DNA of 19,221 bases from Rhodospirillaceae bacterium. GTDB taxonomy: Bacteria; Pseudomonadota; Alphaproteobacteria; Rhodospirillales; Rhodospirillaceae. The first letter of the stretch is position 1. Every line of letters begins with the position of its first letter. The stretch lies in the NCBI GenBank assembly GCA_016937315.1, contig JAFGWD010000159.1, positions 1 through 19,221 of the forward strand, given 5' to 3'. The notes under the pieces were generated by a model, which saw only the letters and a program-made list of their open reading frames with translations, was not told where the DNA came from and did not search any database. The position numbers were made by a program, and so were the translations under genes. This document shows positions 1-7,903 of this stretch, one piece after another.

Positions 1-107
1 ACAAATTCCGCGCCGAAACCGGCTGGAAACCAGAAATTCTCTATCGTCAGTGCCTGCTGGACATGCTGAACTATTGGCGGGAGCGCATCGCCCATGGCGA
101 CGTTTGA
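1..107 (+). CDS. GDP-mannose 4,6-dehydratase-like SDR, C-terminal fragment (5' end outside window)
   Basis: The reading frame is open from base 3 to a TGA at 105-107 and encodes the last 34 residues of a protein. The stretch FRAETGWKPE followed by YWRER matches the C-terminus of the complete 4,6-dehydratase-like protein at 14093-15088 (FRKATGWEPE and YWRAR). It is therefore most likely a paralogous NAD-dependent sugar-nucleotide dehydratase of the GDP-mannose 4,6-dehydratase family. Such enzymes turn a GDP-sugar into its 4-keto-6-deoxy form in the cytoplasm. The gene overlaps the following nucleotidyltransferase by 14 bp, so the two are probably co-transcribed and translationally coupled. Nothing can be said about its active site, which lies upstream. 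The family call rests on a short tail and on comparison within the window. Confidence 0.7.
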   Translation, partial: KFRAETGWKPEILYRQCLLDMLNYWRERIAHGDV

Positions 108-816
108 CGCCATTAACGCCCTTATCCTAGCGGGGGGGCTCGGCACCCGGCTGCGTCCCGTGGTTGGAGACCGTCCGAAAGCCCTCGCCAATGTCTCTGG
201 GCGACCTTTTCTGGATCACCAACTGACGTGGTTGTCCACTGTTGGCGTCAAACGCGTCCTTCTTGCTCTTGGACACGAAGCAGAACCCATCCGCGACCAC
301 GTCGCTAAAGATGCTGGAACAAATCTGGATATCGTGTGTTCAATTGAAAACACACCAATGGGCACCGGCGGTGCAATCCGCCACGCCCTGCCGTTGATTG
401 ATTCCGAGACGGTCCTGGTGCTGAATGGCGACACTCTCGTCGACGTTGACCTGATCGCCTTCGCCGCCTTTCACGCGCAACACCCTGACGGACTATCTTT
501 GGTATTAACACACCTCAACGACACCAGCCGTTTTGGCCGGGTCATCTGTGATGATGCAAACCAAGTTCGGTCCTTTGGCGAAAAAAACTGCGCGGGTCCG
601 GGATGGATCAACGCCGGTATTTACCTGATGCCACGCGCCGCGATATTGACCATGCCCGAGGGCACCTTCTCTCTGGAAACCGATGTCCTCGCTGCAGCCC
701 CACCGCCGGAACTGTACGGCTTTGCCAAAGGAAAGGGCTTCATTGATATCGGCACGCCCGAATCCTATGCCCGCGCCGACGCTTTCACCGCCGATTTCGG
801 GAAAACCGCACTATGA
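94..816 (+). CDS. hddC: HddC-like sugar-phosphate nucleotidyltransferase
   Basis: This 240-residue cytoplasmic enzyme of the nucleotidyltransferase family (GT-A-like fold) likely transfers GMP from GTP to D-glycero-D-manno-heptose 1-phosphate. The N-terminal nucleotide-binding signature is LAGGLGTRLRP followed by RPKAL (about residues 11-32), and the metal-binding aspartate lies in NGDTLVDVD (about residues 110-118). The length suits the single-domain HddC/RmlA-like group. The ATG at 94 is preceded by GCGGGAG at 77-83 and overlaps the upstream gene. The stop overlaps the next start as ATGA. The HddC assignment rests on the immediately following HddA-type kinase, because nucleotidyltransferase sequence alone rarely fixes the base or sugar. 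It could use another nucleotide or another sugar phosphate. A second, fused homologue lies at 12829. Confidence 0.8.
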   Translation: MATFDAINALILAGGLGTRLRPVVGDRPKALANVSGRPFLDHQLTWLSTVGVKRVLLALGHEAEPIRDHVAKDAGTNLDIVCSIENTPMGTGGAIRHALPLIDSETVLVLNGDTLVDVDLIAFAAFHAQHPDGLSLVLTHLNDTSRFGRVICDDANQVRSFGEKNCAGPGWINAGIYLMPRAAILTMPEGTFSLETDVLAAAPPPELYGFAKGKGFIDIGTPESYARADAFTADFGKTAL

Positions 817-1820
817 TCATTGTTCGCACGCCTTTTCGGATTTCTTTCTTTGGTGGTGGAACCGATTATCCCGTCTGGTTTCGTGAACATGGCGGTGCCG
901 TGCTGTCCACCACCATCAACAAATATTGCTATATATCTGCCCGTTTTCTGCCACCCTTTTTCGACTATCGCAACCGCATCGTCTGGTCTCGCATCGAGAC
1001 CGTGCCGTCGATCTACGATATCGAGCACCCCTCTGTCCGCGCCACCCTGTGCCACCTAGGAATCGTCGAAGGCGTGGAAATCCACCACTTTGCCGATCTG
1101 CCCGCACGCGCCGGATTGGGCTCCAGTTCATCCTTCACGGTTGGCCTCCTCAACGCCCTCAACGGCATCTTATCGCGTGTCAGCAGCAAATCCCGGCTGG
1201 CCGAGGATGCCATTTATATCGAGCGCGATATGCTGGAAGAGAAAGTCGGTGTTCAAGACCAAATTGCGGTGGCACATGGCGGATTGAACCACATCGTCCT
1301 GCGTGCCGATGACACATGGTCCGTACATCCACAGATTTTGCCGCGCGACTTACGCACAGACTTCGAAAACCATTTGATGTTGTTCTATTCCGGTCTGTCG
1401 CGCCATGCCTCGGTCATTGCGGATGAAAAAATCAAAGCAATCCCCAACAAACAGGGCGTTCTAACAGAAATGGCCGCCATGGTTGATCCGGCGATCCAGA
1501 TGTTGCACAAAGGTGCATTCGAGGACTTCGGCAAACTCCTGCACGAAAATTGGTTACTGAAACGCTCCATCACGCCCTCGATCACCACTGAAACCGTGGA
1601 CGACATCTACGCCAAGGCCCGCCAAGAAGGGGCTCTGGGTGGCAAGGTTCTGGGCGCTGGCGGCGGTGGCTTCGTGCTGATTTTTGCCAAACCCGAAAAA
1701 CAAGACCACATCCGCAAAGCGCTCAATGGCTTTCTGGAAGTTCCGTTCCAAATGGAAAGCAGCGGTACACAAATCGTCTTCTGCGCCGAAGATATCGACA
1801 AACCAGCATTGAGAACATGA
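813..1820 (+). CDS. hddA: HddA-like heptose 7-phosphate kinase (GHMP family), copy 1
   Basis: This is a 335-residue GHMP kinase. HddA-type enzymes phosphorylate the anomeric oxygen of D-glycero-D-manno-heptose 7-phosphate with ATP to give the 1,7-bisphosphate. Visible motifs are the N-terminal substrate loop PFRISFFGGGTD (residues 7-18), the ATP-binding motif PARAGLGSSSS (97-107), GVQDQ near residues 146-150 with the likely catalytic Asp149, and the C-terminal glycine-rich motif GGKVLGAGGGGF (276-287). Length and motif order are those of HddA and related capsular kinases. It overlaps the preceding hddC by 4 bp (ATGA), so the two are coupled. A divergent paralogue lies at 15590-16597. It could be a fucokinase-like relative with another substrate, but the hddC and gmhA context favours heptose. 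Confidence 0.85.
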   Translation: MIIVRTPFRISFFGGGTDYPVWFREHGGAVLSTTINKYCYISARFLPPFFDYRNRIVWSRIETVPSIYDIEHPSVRATLCHLGIVEGVEIHHFADLPARAGLGSSSSFTVGLLNALNGILSRVSSKSRLAEDAIYIERDMLEEKVGVQDQIAVAHGGLNHIVLRADDTWSVHPQILPRDLRTDFENHLMLFYSGLSRHASVIADEKIKAIPNKQGVLTEMAAMVDPAIQMLHKGAFEDFGKLLHENWLLKRSITPSITTETVDDIYAKARQEGALGGKVLGAGGGGFVLIFAKPEKQDHIRKALNGFLEVPFQMESSGTQIVFCAEDIDKPALRT

Positions 1821-1828
1821 GGTCAGCC

Positions 1829-2818
1829 ATGGCATCTCTTCAGAAACCACGGCTTTTGATCTGCGGCGCAACCGGATTCATTGGCCGCAATATCACCACG
1901 GCCTTAGCTCAAAATGGGGATTATGAGATCACGGCCGTTTACCATCACCGACCCGCATATCCATGTCAGGGCGTACAATGGTTTGAAGCCGATTTGACAC
2001 GGACCGAAGATGTCGAACGTGTGGTTGCGGATCAGGACATCATCATCCAAGCTGCAGCGGCAACCTCTGGATCCAAAGTTATTACCAGCACCCCCTGGGT
2101 TCACGTCACCGACAACGCGGTCATGAACAGCCTACTGCTGCGCTCTGCCTTCGCTCATGCCATCCAGCACTTCGTGTTCTTCAGCTGCACCATCATGTAC
2201 GCCAGCAGTCCAACGACACAAAGTGAGGCGGACTTTGATCCGGCACGTGAACTGGAACCCAAGTACTTTGGCGCCGGGTGGACAAAGCTTTATGTTGAAC
2301 GCATGTGCGAGTTCTATGCCCGTCAAGGGCGTACCCGTCACACTGTCATTCGACACAGCAACGTCTATGGCCCACATGATAAATTCGACTTGGAAACCAG
2401 CCATGTCCTCGGCGCAACAATCACTAAGGCTCTGACCGCGACGGATCGTTTGACTTTGTGGGGAAATGGCGAAGAAACCCGTGACTTTCTGTACATTGAC
2501 GACCTGACTCGCTTTGTCGAAGCCGCGATAACCCGCCAGACCGCGCCGTTCGGTCTGTACAACGTCGCTGGCGGACGCTCAGTCAGCATCAACGACGCCG
2601 CCCGAGCCATTCTTGCCGCCGCGCATCGCAACCTGCCGCTGGACCACGATCTAAGCGCCCCCACCATCCCGGTCTCAATCCACCTGGATTGCACGAAGGC
2701 TGCACAGGATCTCGGCTGGGCCCCCCAAGTTTCCTTGGAAGACGGCTTAACTCGCACTGTCGCCTGGTGGCGAGACAACATCACCCCCAAAAGCAACGGG
2801 AACGGCCCAGCGGCCTAG
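1829..2818 (+). CDS. NAD-dependent epimerase/dehydratase (extended SDR), atypical active site
   Basis: This extended short-chain dehydrogenase likely acts on a nucleotide-linked keto-heptose as epimerase or reductase (WcaG/GalE-like). Using the ATG at 1829 (329 residues), the nucleotide-binding motif GATGFIG is at residues 13-19, and the C-terminal half carries GNGEETRDFLYIDDL (about 212-226), typical of sugar-nucleotide SDRs. AGG at 1820-1822 lies 6 bases before this ATG and decides the start. An in-frame ATG at 1817 overlapping the previous stop is the alternative and adds four residues. Oddly, the usual YxxxK catalytic pair is not seen: the conserved-looking lysine in GWTKLYVE (Lys153) has alanine four positions before it, and the nearest upstream tyrosine (Tyr146) is seven before. 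Serines in FFSCT occupy the expected Ser/Thr region. The reaction is therefore uncertain. Confidence 0.8.
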   Translation: MASLQKPRLLICGATGFIGRNITTALAQNGDYEITAVYHHRPAYPCQGVQWFEADLTRTEDVERVVADQDIIIQAAAATSGSKVITSTPWVHVTDNAVMNSLLLRSAFAHAIQHFVFFSCTIMYASSPTTQSEADFDPARELEPKYFGAGWTKLYVERMCEFYARQGRTRHTVIRHSNVYGPHDKFDLETSHVLGATITKALTATDRLTLWGNGEETRDFLYIDDLTRFVEAAITRQTAPFGLYNVAGGRSVSINDAARAILAAAHRNLPLDHDLSAPTIPVSIHLDCTKAAQDLGWAPQVSLEDGLTRTVAWWRDNITPKSNGNGPAA

Positions 2819-2871
2819 CGGACACGAGAACCGGTGGTGGTCCTCACCACTCTTTGCACAGGAGTGCAGAC

Positions 2872-3591
2872 ATGCTGCGTCTGATTGATGAAAAAGGCAC
2901 CGAAATCGACCCCTTCAGCGAGGAAGGGTATCGCCGCGTCGCCGAACTGTTCACCAAAGTTTCTGTCCAACACAAGCTGATGTACGAGATCAGTTGGCTG
3001 GGCATTCCGATCATCCAATACCCTGCTGACATCCTGATGATGCAGGAACTGATCTGGAAAACCCGCCCCGACGTCATCGTCGAGACCGGATTCGCACACG
3101 GCGGGTCCGCCATTTTTTATGCCTCCATGCTGGAGCTTTTGGGGCGCGGAAAAGTGGTCTCTGTGGAAGTCGAGATTCGCAAATACAACCGTGTCGCCAT
3201 TGACAGCCACCCCCTGTCTCGTCGTTGTGAGCAGATTGAAGGCAGTTCCGTCAATCCCGCCGTGGTCACCGAAGTTAAACGCCGCATCGGTGAAGACCGT
3301 CAAGTTATGGTGGTCCTGGATTCCAACCATTCCTACGATCATGTCGCGCAAGAGCTTGAACTTTATGCCCCATTGGTGTCCCCACGGGGGTACATCGTCG
3401 CCATGGATGGACTGCAAGGCGACGTCTGGGATATCCCACGAGGCAAGCCGGAATGGAAAGAAGACAACCCACGCCGCGCCATTCATGACTTCATCGCCCG
3501 TCACCCCGAATGGGAAATCGATCCCCACTACAACCGGCTGATGGTGACATCAAACCCCGACGCCTTCTTGCGGCGAAAATACGAACCGTGA
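2872..3591 (+). CDS. CmcI-type (cephalosporin hydroxylase family) SAM-dependent methyltransferase
   Basis: This is a 239-residue protein of the family named for cephalosporin hydroxylase CmcI, whose polysaccharide-cluster members are generally sugar O-methyltransferases. The signs are WLGIPIIQYPADILMMQEL near residues 42-60, the SAM-binding segment VIVETGFAHGGSAIFYAS (about 68-85), and the acidic metal or substrate motif VVLDSNHSYDHVAQEL (about 146-161) followed by YIVAMDG. It probably methylates a hydroxyl of the cluster's heptose or of another glycosyl residue. The ATG at 2872 has AGGAG at 2860-2864 with an 8-base spacer. The frame is open further upstream to 2689, but that stretch lies inside the preceding gene and is rejected. 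The 53-bp gap before it shows no obvious terminator. The exact target hydroxyl cannot be read from the sequence. Confidence 0.8.
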   Translation: MLRLIDEKGTEIDPFSEEGYRRVAELFTKVSVQHKLMYEISWLGIPIIQYPADILMMQELIWKTRPDVIVETGFAHGGSAIFYASMLELLGRGKVVSVEVEIRKYNRVAIDSHPLSRRCEQIEGSSVNPAVVTEVKRRIGEDRQVMVVLDSNHSYDHVAQELELYAPLVSPRGYIVAMDGLQGDVWDIPRGKPEWKEDNPRRAIHDFIARHPEWEIDPHYNRLMVTSNPDAFLRRKYEP

Positions 3592-3604
3592 TCGGAGCCG
3601 GGCC

Positions 3605-4495
3605 ATGACCCTTTTTCTTACCGGCTGCAACAGCTTCATCGGGCACGAGGTCATGCGCCTCGCGGCTCTGCGCGGCATCGACTGCACGGGAATTGACTCC
3701 GCACCTTCCTCCGGAGGTGTCATCGGCGACATTCGAGATTGTGACCTCGCCGACGCCATTCCCCAATCCGTCGATGCCGTCATCCACTTGGCTGCACTGT
3801 CTCGTGACGCGGATTGCCGTGGCAAGTTGCAGGACACTATGGACGTCAACCTTATGGGAACGCTCAACGTTGCCGCAGCCGCCGCGCAACGCGAAGCCAA
3901 ACAGATGATCTTTGCGTCCACCGAATGGGTTTACGATCACTTCACGAACGACATCGCCAAAACCGAAGACGACCCCATCAACGCCCACGCACTGACCAGT
4001 GAATACGCATTGTCAAAGTACATGGCTGAAAATGCCCTGCGCCTCTTTTATCGTGACGATGGCATGGACATCTCCATCTTGCGTTTTGGAATCGTCTATG
4101 GCCCACGTCGCAATAACTGGTCGGCCGTCGAAGCCTTGGTTCACAATGTCGCCACCACAGAGACCATCACTGTCGGGGCACTGGCCACCGGACGCCATTT
4201 CCTCCACGTCAGCGATGTCGCAAACGGTATTCTCGCCGCTGTGGGAACGCCTGGATTCGAGATCTTTAACATTCAAGGAGCGCAATTGATCTCCCTTGGC
4301 GAGATCATCTCCGAGGCCTCCCGGCAACTGCAGCATGCGCCCCATATCGTCGAACGCACACCGGAAACGCCCAGCTTACGCCGCGTTTCCGGCAAAAAAG
4401 CCGCCACGCACCTGTCCTGGCAGCCCCATATTGATCTGACGGAGGGAATCGCTTCGGTTATCAACCACCTTGCCACCACACCGGAGGATCTTTGA
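3605..4495 (+). CDS. NAD-dependent epimerase/dehydratase (extended SDR)
   Basis: This 296-residue extended SDR is probably a sugar-nucleotide epimerase or 4-ketoreductase. The N-terminal dinucleotide motif is TGCNSFIG (residues 6-13), in which serine replaces the usual middle glycine. The catalytic residues are present: Ser/Thr in FASTEWVY (Ser105) and Y134xxxK138 in SEYALSK. The segment RFGIVYGPRR (about 158-167) is typical of the family. It lacks the long C-terminal region of GalE-type enzymes and is nearer the size of RmlD/WcaG-like reductases. GGAG at 3594-3597 lies 7 bases before the ATG. It follows the methyltransferase by 13 bp and is nearly contiguous with the RmlC-like gene. An epimerase plus reductase pair is the classical finish after a 4,6-dehydratase, which supports a 4-keto-sugar substrate. 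The exact product is not known. Confidence 0.82.
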   Translation: MTLFLTGCNSFIGHEVMRLAALRGIDCTGIDSAPSSGGVIGDIRDCDLADAIPQSVDAVIHLAALSRDADCRGKLQDTMDVNLMGTLNVAAAAAQREAKQMIFASTEWVYDHFTNDIAKTEDDPINAHALTSEYALSKYMAENALRLFYRDDGMDISILRFGIVYGPRRNNWSAVEALVHNVATTETITVGALATGRHFLHVSDVANGILAAVGTPGFEIFNIQGAQLISLGEIISEASRQLQHAPHIVERTPETPSLRRVSGKKAATHLSWQPHIDLTEGIASVINHLATTPEDL

Positions 4496-4497
4496 CC

Positions 4498-5055
4498 ATG
4501 GACATACGTCCCCTTTCCATCGACGGTTTGTGGGAACTACACGCCCCGATCCGCCCGGATTCTCGCGGTTTCCTGTTCAAACCATTCGACTCTGATTCCT
4601 TTGCCCCACTGGGACGGGCCTTCATATGGCAACAGGTCATTCAATCACATACCGACCACGCCGGGACGTTACGCGGTTTGTACGTCCAGACCGCACCTTA
4701 CACCGAAGGCAAACTGGTCACCTGCCTCGCGGGCGGCAGCTTTTGGGTGGCTGTGGACCTGCGACGCAACAGCCCTTCTTTCGGTCAATGGGAAAGCGTG
4801 GAACTGCACGGTGGCGATGGCCGATCTTTGGTAATCGCACCGGGCTTTGCCCACGGGTGCATTTCCCTGACCGATAACGTCGATCTTCTGCTTTTGGCCG
4901 ATAACCAACATTCCGACGATCACGGCGTTGGCATTGCCTGGAACGACCCAGACCTCGCCATCCGCTGGCCACAGGTTGGGCACGCCCACCTTTCCGGCGC
5001 CCATGCTGCGTATCCTTCCTTCGCCGACTTCCGCAAACGCATCGGCGGATTGTAA
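4498..5055 (+). CDS. RmlC-like cupin (dTDP-4-dehydrorhamnose 3,5-epimerase family) with altered active site
   Basis: This 185-residue protein has the RmlC cupin fold. RmlC-type enzymes epimerise C3 and/or C5 of 4-keto-6-deoxy nucleotide sugars. Family landmarks are DSRGFLFKPF (21-30), GTLRGLYVQ (56-64), VAVDLRRNSPSFGQW (84-98), GFAHG (116-120) and GIAWNDPDLAIRWP (145-158). In characterised RmlC the motif is RGLH with the histidine as catalytic base. Here it is tyrosine (Tyr62, codon TAC), and the usual tyrosine region after the GFAHG strand reads NQHS. The activity may be lost, restricted to one carbon, or changed. The ATG at 4498 sits 9 bases after GGAGGA (4483-4488). A TTG at 4492 overlapping the previous stop is possible but too close to that site. 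It may act with the SDR just upstream. Confidence 0.82.
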   Translation: MDIRPLSIDGLWELHAPIRPDSRGFLFKPFDSDSFAPLGRAFIWQQVIQSHTDHAGTLRGLYVQTAPYTEGKLVTCLAGGSFWVAVDLRRNSPSFGQWESVELHGGDGRSLVIAPGFAHGCISLTDNVDLLLLADNQHSDDHGVGIAWNDPDLAIRWPQVGHAHLSGAHAAYPSFADFRKRIGGL

Positions 5056-5069
5056 GGAAAGGCCGCACC

Positions 5070-6017
5070 ATGTCTCACGTACCACCGCAACCCACCGTGC
5101 CCGACCTTCCCACCGCCCTCGCGGTGCTGCGGGTTCGTCTGGCACAGATCTTCATCAACGAACTGTATAAGGCGGGACGTTTCCGCATTCCCATTCACCT
5201 CGCCCTCGGGCACGAAGCCATCGCAGTCGCAGTCGCACAAACCCTGGACGATCATGACATTTTGGTATTGCCGCACCGCAACCTGCACTACGCCTTAGCC
5301 CGTGGCGCAGGCTTAGCCGGGGTGATTGACGAATTTCTGTTGCGAGACACTGGCCTCGCACACGGAAACCTTGGCGCAATGAACCTCGCCGATCCCGCAC
5401 GTGGGCTCGTTTATACCTCCTCCATTCTCGGCAACAATCTTGGGGTTGCCACCGGTTTAGCGCTGGGCGGAACGATTTGCGGCGATTCTGGACTGACCTG
5501 TGTCGTCACCGGCGATGGGGCCATGGAAGAAGGGGCTTTTTACGAAGCCCTTGGCATCCTGTGTGGGAAGCACATCCCTCTGCTTCTGATCGTGGAAAAC
5601 AATGGCTGGTCTCTGGCCTCAACCATCGCAGAACGACGCGGCCCCATTGATCTTGACGCCTTCGCAAAGGCCATGGGGGCCGGATACTGTTATCTGAACG
5701 GAGCCGATGTCTTCCACTGCCGCACGACACTGCAAGCCGCACGCAATCATGCCTTAGCTGACCGCCGACCCATCATTGTCGAAGTTGGGTTGACCACTCT
5801 GGGACACTGGCGACAACCACAAACTGGCTACCCCAACGGCAAATACATCAATTACCATGCCGGACCAGCTGCACATGTTTCTATATCCCCCTGGCCCTGC
5901 CTTGGCGACACAACGGATGATCCTATCGCAGCACTCACCACCCACTTCCCCGAGCCACTACTACACCATGAAGCGATGGAACTGTTCGCGCATCTGCAAA
6001 AAGAGGTGCCATCATGA
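5070..6017 (+). CDS. Thiamine diphosphate-dependent E1 component, alpha subunit-like
   Basis: This 315-residue protein resembles the E1 alpha subunit of 2-oxoacid dehydrogenases and the N-terminal half of transketolase. The ThDP/Mg-binding motif is clear: GDGAMEEGAFYEAL (148-161) to ENNGWS (176-181). HLALGHEAIAVAV (43-55) matches the family's GxEA helix. Residues that are near-invariant in oxoacid dehydrogenases differ: the GGSMH loop reads LGAMN (101-105), the YRDHGH loop reads HRNLHY (69-74), and the C-terminal GHSxxD region reads GHWRQPQTGY. It forms an overlapping pair with the beta subunit (ATGA, 6014-6017). No E2 or E3 gene is present, so it probably does not belong to a classical dehydrogenase complex. 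In a sugar cluster it may supply a two-carbon or acyl unit to a keto-sugar, which is inference. AAGGAAAGG (5054-5062) precedes the ATG. Confidence 0.85.
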   Translation: MSHVPPQPTVPDLPTALAVLRVRLAQIFINELYKAGRFRIPIHLALGHEAIAVAVAQTLDDHDILVLPHRNLHYALARGAGLAGVIDEFLLRDTGLAHGNLGAMNLADPARGLVYTSSILGNNLGVATGLALGGTICGDSGLTCVVTGDGAMEEGAFYEALGILCGKHIPLLLIVENNGWSLASTIAERRGPIDLDAFAKAMGAGYCYLNGADVFHCRTTLQAARNHALADRRPIIVEVGLTTLGHWRQPQTGYPNGKYINYHAGPAAHVSISPWPCLGDTTDDPIAALTTHFPEPLLHHEAMELFAHLQKEVPS

Positions 6018-6961
6018 CCTTCGTTGAATACCTGAACGAGCAGCTCCGGGTGGCCCTCTCCCTACGCCCAGGACCCACCGTGGTTTATGGCCAGAACGTC
6101 GCCACCGGCTCCTGCCTATCCGGTTTGACGCGAGGCATGGACACCATCCCTGGGTGCACCACCATCAACACCTCAAATGCGGAAAACACCCTAGTCGGCA
6201 TGGGATTCGGGCTGATGCTGCGCGGCGTCGATGCACTGCTGTGCCTGAAACAACAAGACTTCTTGCTGCTGGGCATCGACCAGTTGGTCAACACCTGGAA
6301 CGCCTTACGCCACCGCGACGTACGTGCCGCCTTCGCGGTGATCACGATTGTCGTCGATAATGGCTGGGAGGGGCCTCAATCCTGCCTCAACAACCTTGAC
6401 GATTTTTGCTCCCTGTCACGCATTCCTGGTCACGTCATCAATACCCGTCACGAAGCCGATGCGGTGATTCACAACACTGTGTTCACATCCGGCGTCAAAA
6501 TCATCGCCCTGCCACAACGCCTATGGCGCAGTCCGATGCCAGACTTGGGTAGTCTCCCGCCGCCCACCACCCCTGGCATCCAACACTATCGACAAGGCGA
6601 CGCCGCCACTGTCGTCACCTTCAACTTTGCCCTTTCTCAAGGGCTCGGCGTAGCCGACGCCTTTGCACGGCGCGGACAAACGGCGTCTTTGTTCAGCGTC
6701 ACGGATGTCTTGTGCCGGAACTGGGACGCCATTATCGCGGATGTCCAAAAGACCAAACGCCTGATCGTCCTCGACGACAGCAAAAGTATCAACCGCTCAT
6801 CGGATGCTCTGCTTCTAGCTGCGAAAATAGCCGTTCCAGAGGCCACCATAACCCCCATCCGTCGCGCCCCCTTTACCGAGGAACGATCTTCCCCAAATTC
6901 CGATTCCCTTACCGTAGACGCGGAAGCCCTGGTCGAGGCGACCGGAAAGGACATGCTATGA
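6014..6961 (+). CDS. Thiamine diphosphate-dependent E1 component, beta subunit-like (transketolase pyrimidine domain)
   Basis: This 315-residue partner of the preceding subunit has the layout of E1 beta or the C-terminal half of transketolase: a pyrimidine-binding domain, then a transketolase C-terminal domain. SNAENTLVGMGFG (54-66) carries the conserved glutamate (Glu57) that activates the thiamine aminopyrimidine. KQQDFLLLGIDQLVN (79-93) matches the family's helix after it. The C-terminal domain starts near GDAATVVTFNF (about residues 195-205). GAGGTG lies a few bases before the ATG, and the gene overlaps both neighbours by 4 bp, so alpha, beta and the radical SAM gene form a tightly coupled block. 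The substrate is unknown. Both ThDP halves look intact by motif, so a functional heterotetramer is likely. Confidence 0.85.
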   Translation: MTFVEYLNEQLRVALSLRPGPTVVYGQNVATGSCLSGLTRGMDTIPGCTTINTSNAENTLVGMGFGLMLRGVDALLCLKQQDFLLLGIDQLVNTWNALRHRDVRAAFAVITIVVDNGWEGPQSCLNNLDDFCSLSRIPGHVINTRHEADAVIHNTVFTSGVKIIALPQRLWRSPMPDLGSLPPPTTPGIQHYRQGDAATVVTFNFALSQGLGVADAFARRGQTASLFSVTDVLCRNWDAIIADVQKTKRLIVLDDSKSINRSSDALLLAAKIAVPEATITPIRRAPFTEERSSPNSDSLTVDAEALVEATGKDML

Positions 6962-7896
6962 TCGCCCCGTTACCGCTGGCCACAACCGAGCCGACAAAGC
7001 CGATTATCCCGCGTCGAGTCGTCATTGAGACCATGTTCGGCTGCAATGCCACCTGTGGCATGTGCGTAATCAATCACCCAACACGGCGCAAGAAGGGCCA
7101 CATGCCCATGGAGTCTTACCGCCAGCTGTTAGAACATTTGGCCCCACATTGCGACACCATCGAGAAATTTGACCTCTTCGGCCTCGGCGAGCCACTGCTT
7201 GACCCGTACCTTGCCGAACGTATCCGCCTCGCCAAGGCCATGGGATTCCGCAACACCGCGATTTCCACCAACGCTCACCTTCTGGACGCAAAGCGGCGCA
7301 ACGACTTGCTGAACGCCGGTCTCGACACTGTCATTTGCAGCATTGATGGTGCCACAAAGGCAACCCACGAAGCCATCCGCACCCGTACCAATTTTGAGCG
7401 CGTAGTCAATAATGTCGTGGCTATGGTCCGCGAGCGCGATGCGGGCGATTTCTCCACGCGCTTTGTTATTCGCTTCATTCGCCAACCCGCCAATATCACG
7501 GAATGGGATGCCTATCGCACCTTCTGGGGTGGCATTGTTTCGGCATCACGGCGAGACCTGATCCTAGCCTACGACATCCACGACTGGTCCGGACAGGTCA
7601 AAGGCAGGGCAACCCCCATGGCTCTTGCAGATACGGCACTGGATAGCGCCCCCTGCCATCACATTTTCGAGAAGCTGGTCATCCTCGCCGATGGCTCTGT
7701 CGCTTTATGCTTCGAGGATATCCTGGAGGCGCAGTTTGGCTTCGGTAACGCCTTCGAGAACGACCCCATTGCAATCTTCAACGCACCGCGCTTTCGCAAG
7801 GTGCGCGACCTGCACCTCGCCGGAAAACGCAAAAGCCTGAACATCTGCAAGGACTGCAAGGTTCTTCAGAACGAAACGCTACAAACCGAAGGATAA
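6958..7896 (+). CDS. Radical SAM enzyme with SPASM-like C-terminal cysteines
   Basis: This 312-residue radical SAM protein uses a [4Fe-4S] cluster to cleave S-adenosylmethionine. The cluster motif CxxxCxxC is C29-NAT-C33-GM-C36. FGLGEPLLDP (74-83) is the GGE-type SAM-contact strand with GEP, and STNAHLLD with SIDGATKATHE (about 103-138) are typical of the MoaA/SPASM branch. C-terminal cysteines C233, C251, C297 and C300 could bind an auxiliary cluster. It may modify a sugar, a peptide or a small molecule. In polysaccharide loci such proteins are common but mostly uncharacterised. The ATG at 6958 overlaps the E1 beta stop (ATGA) and is preceded by GGAAAGGA. The frame is open upstream to 6712 inside E1 beta, but that extension is rejected. 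The coupling suggests it acts with the thiamine enzymes. Confidence 0.82.
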   Translation: MIAPLPLATTEPTKPIIPRRVVIETMFGCNATCGMCVINHPTRRKKGHMPMESYRQLLEHLAPHCDTIEKFDLFGLGEPLLDPYLAERIRLAKAMGFRNTAISTNAHLLDAKRRNDLLNAGLDTVICSIDGATKATHEAIRTRTNFERVVNNVVAMVRERDAGDFSTRFVIRFIRQPANITEWDAYRTFWGGIVSASRRDLILAYDIHDWSGQVKGRATPMALADTALDSAPCHHIFEKLVILADGSVALCFEDILEAQFGFGNAFENDPIAIFNAPRFRKVRDLHLAGKRKSLNICKDCKVLQNETLQTEG

Positions 7897-7903
7897 CGCG
7901 GCC

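Noticed and set aside
2689..2871. N-terminal extension of the CmcI-type methyltransferase by 61 codons.
   Set aside because: It lies mostly inside the previous SDR gene in another frame, and the AGGAG site sits correctly before the ATG at 2872.
2815..3528. A 237-codon open frame on the minus strand opposite the CmcI-type methyltransferase.
   Set aside because: The plus strand encodes clear family motifs across the whole stretch with a good ribosome site; the antisense frame has no recognisable motif and follows from codon bias.
6712..6957. N-terminal extension of the radical SAM protein by 82 codons.
   Set aside because: It overlaps the conserved C-terminal domain of E1 beta; the ATGA coupling at 6958 matches the rest of the operon.
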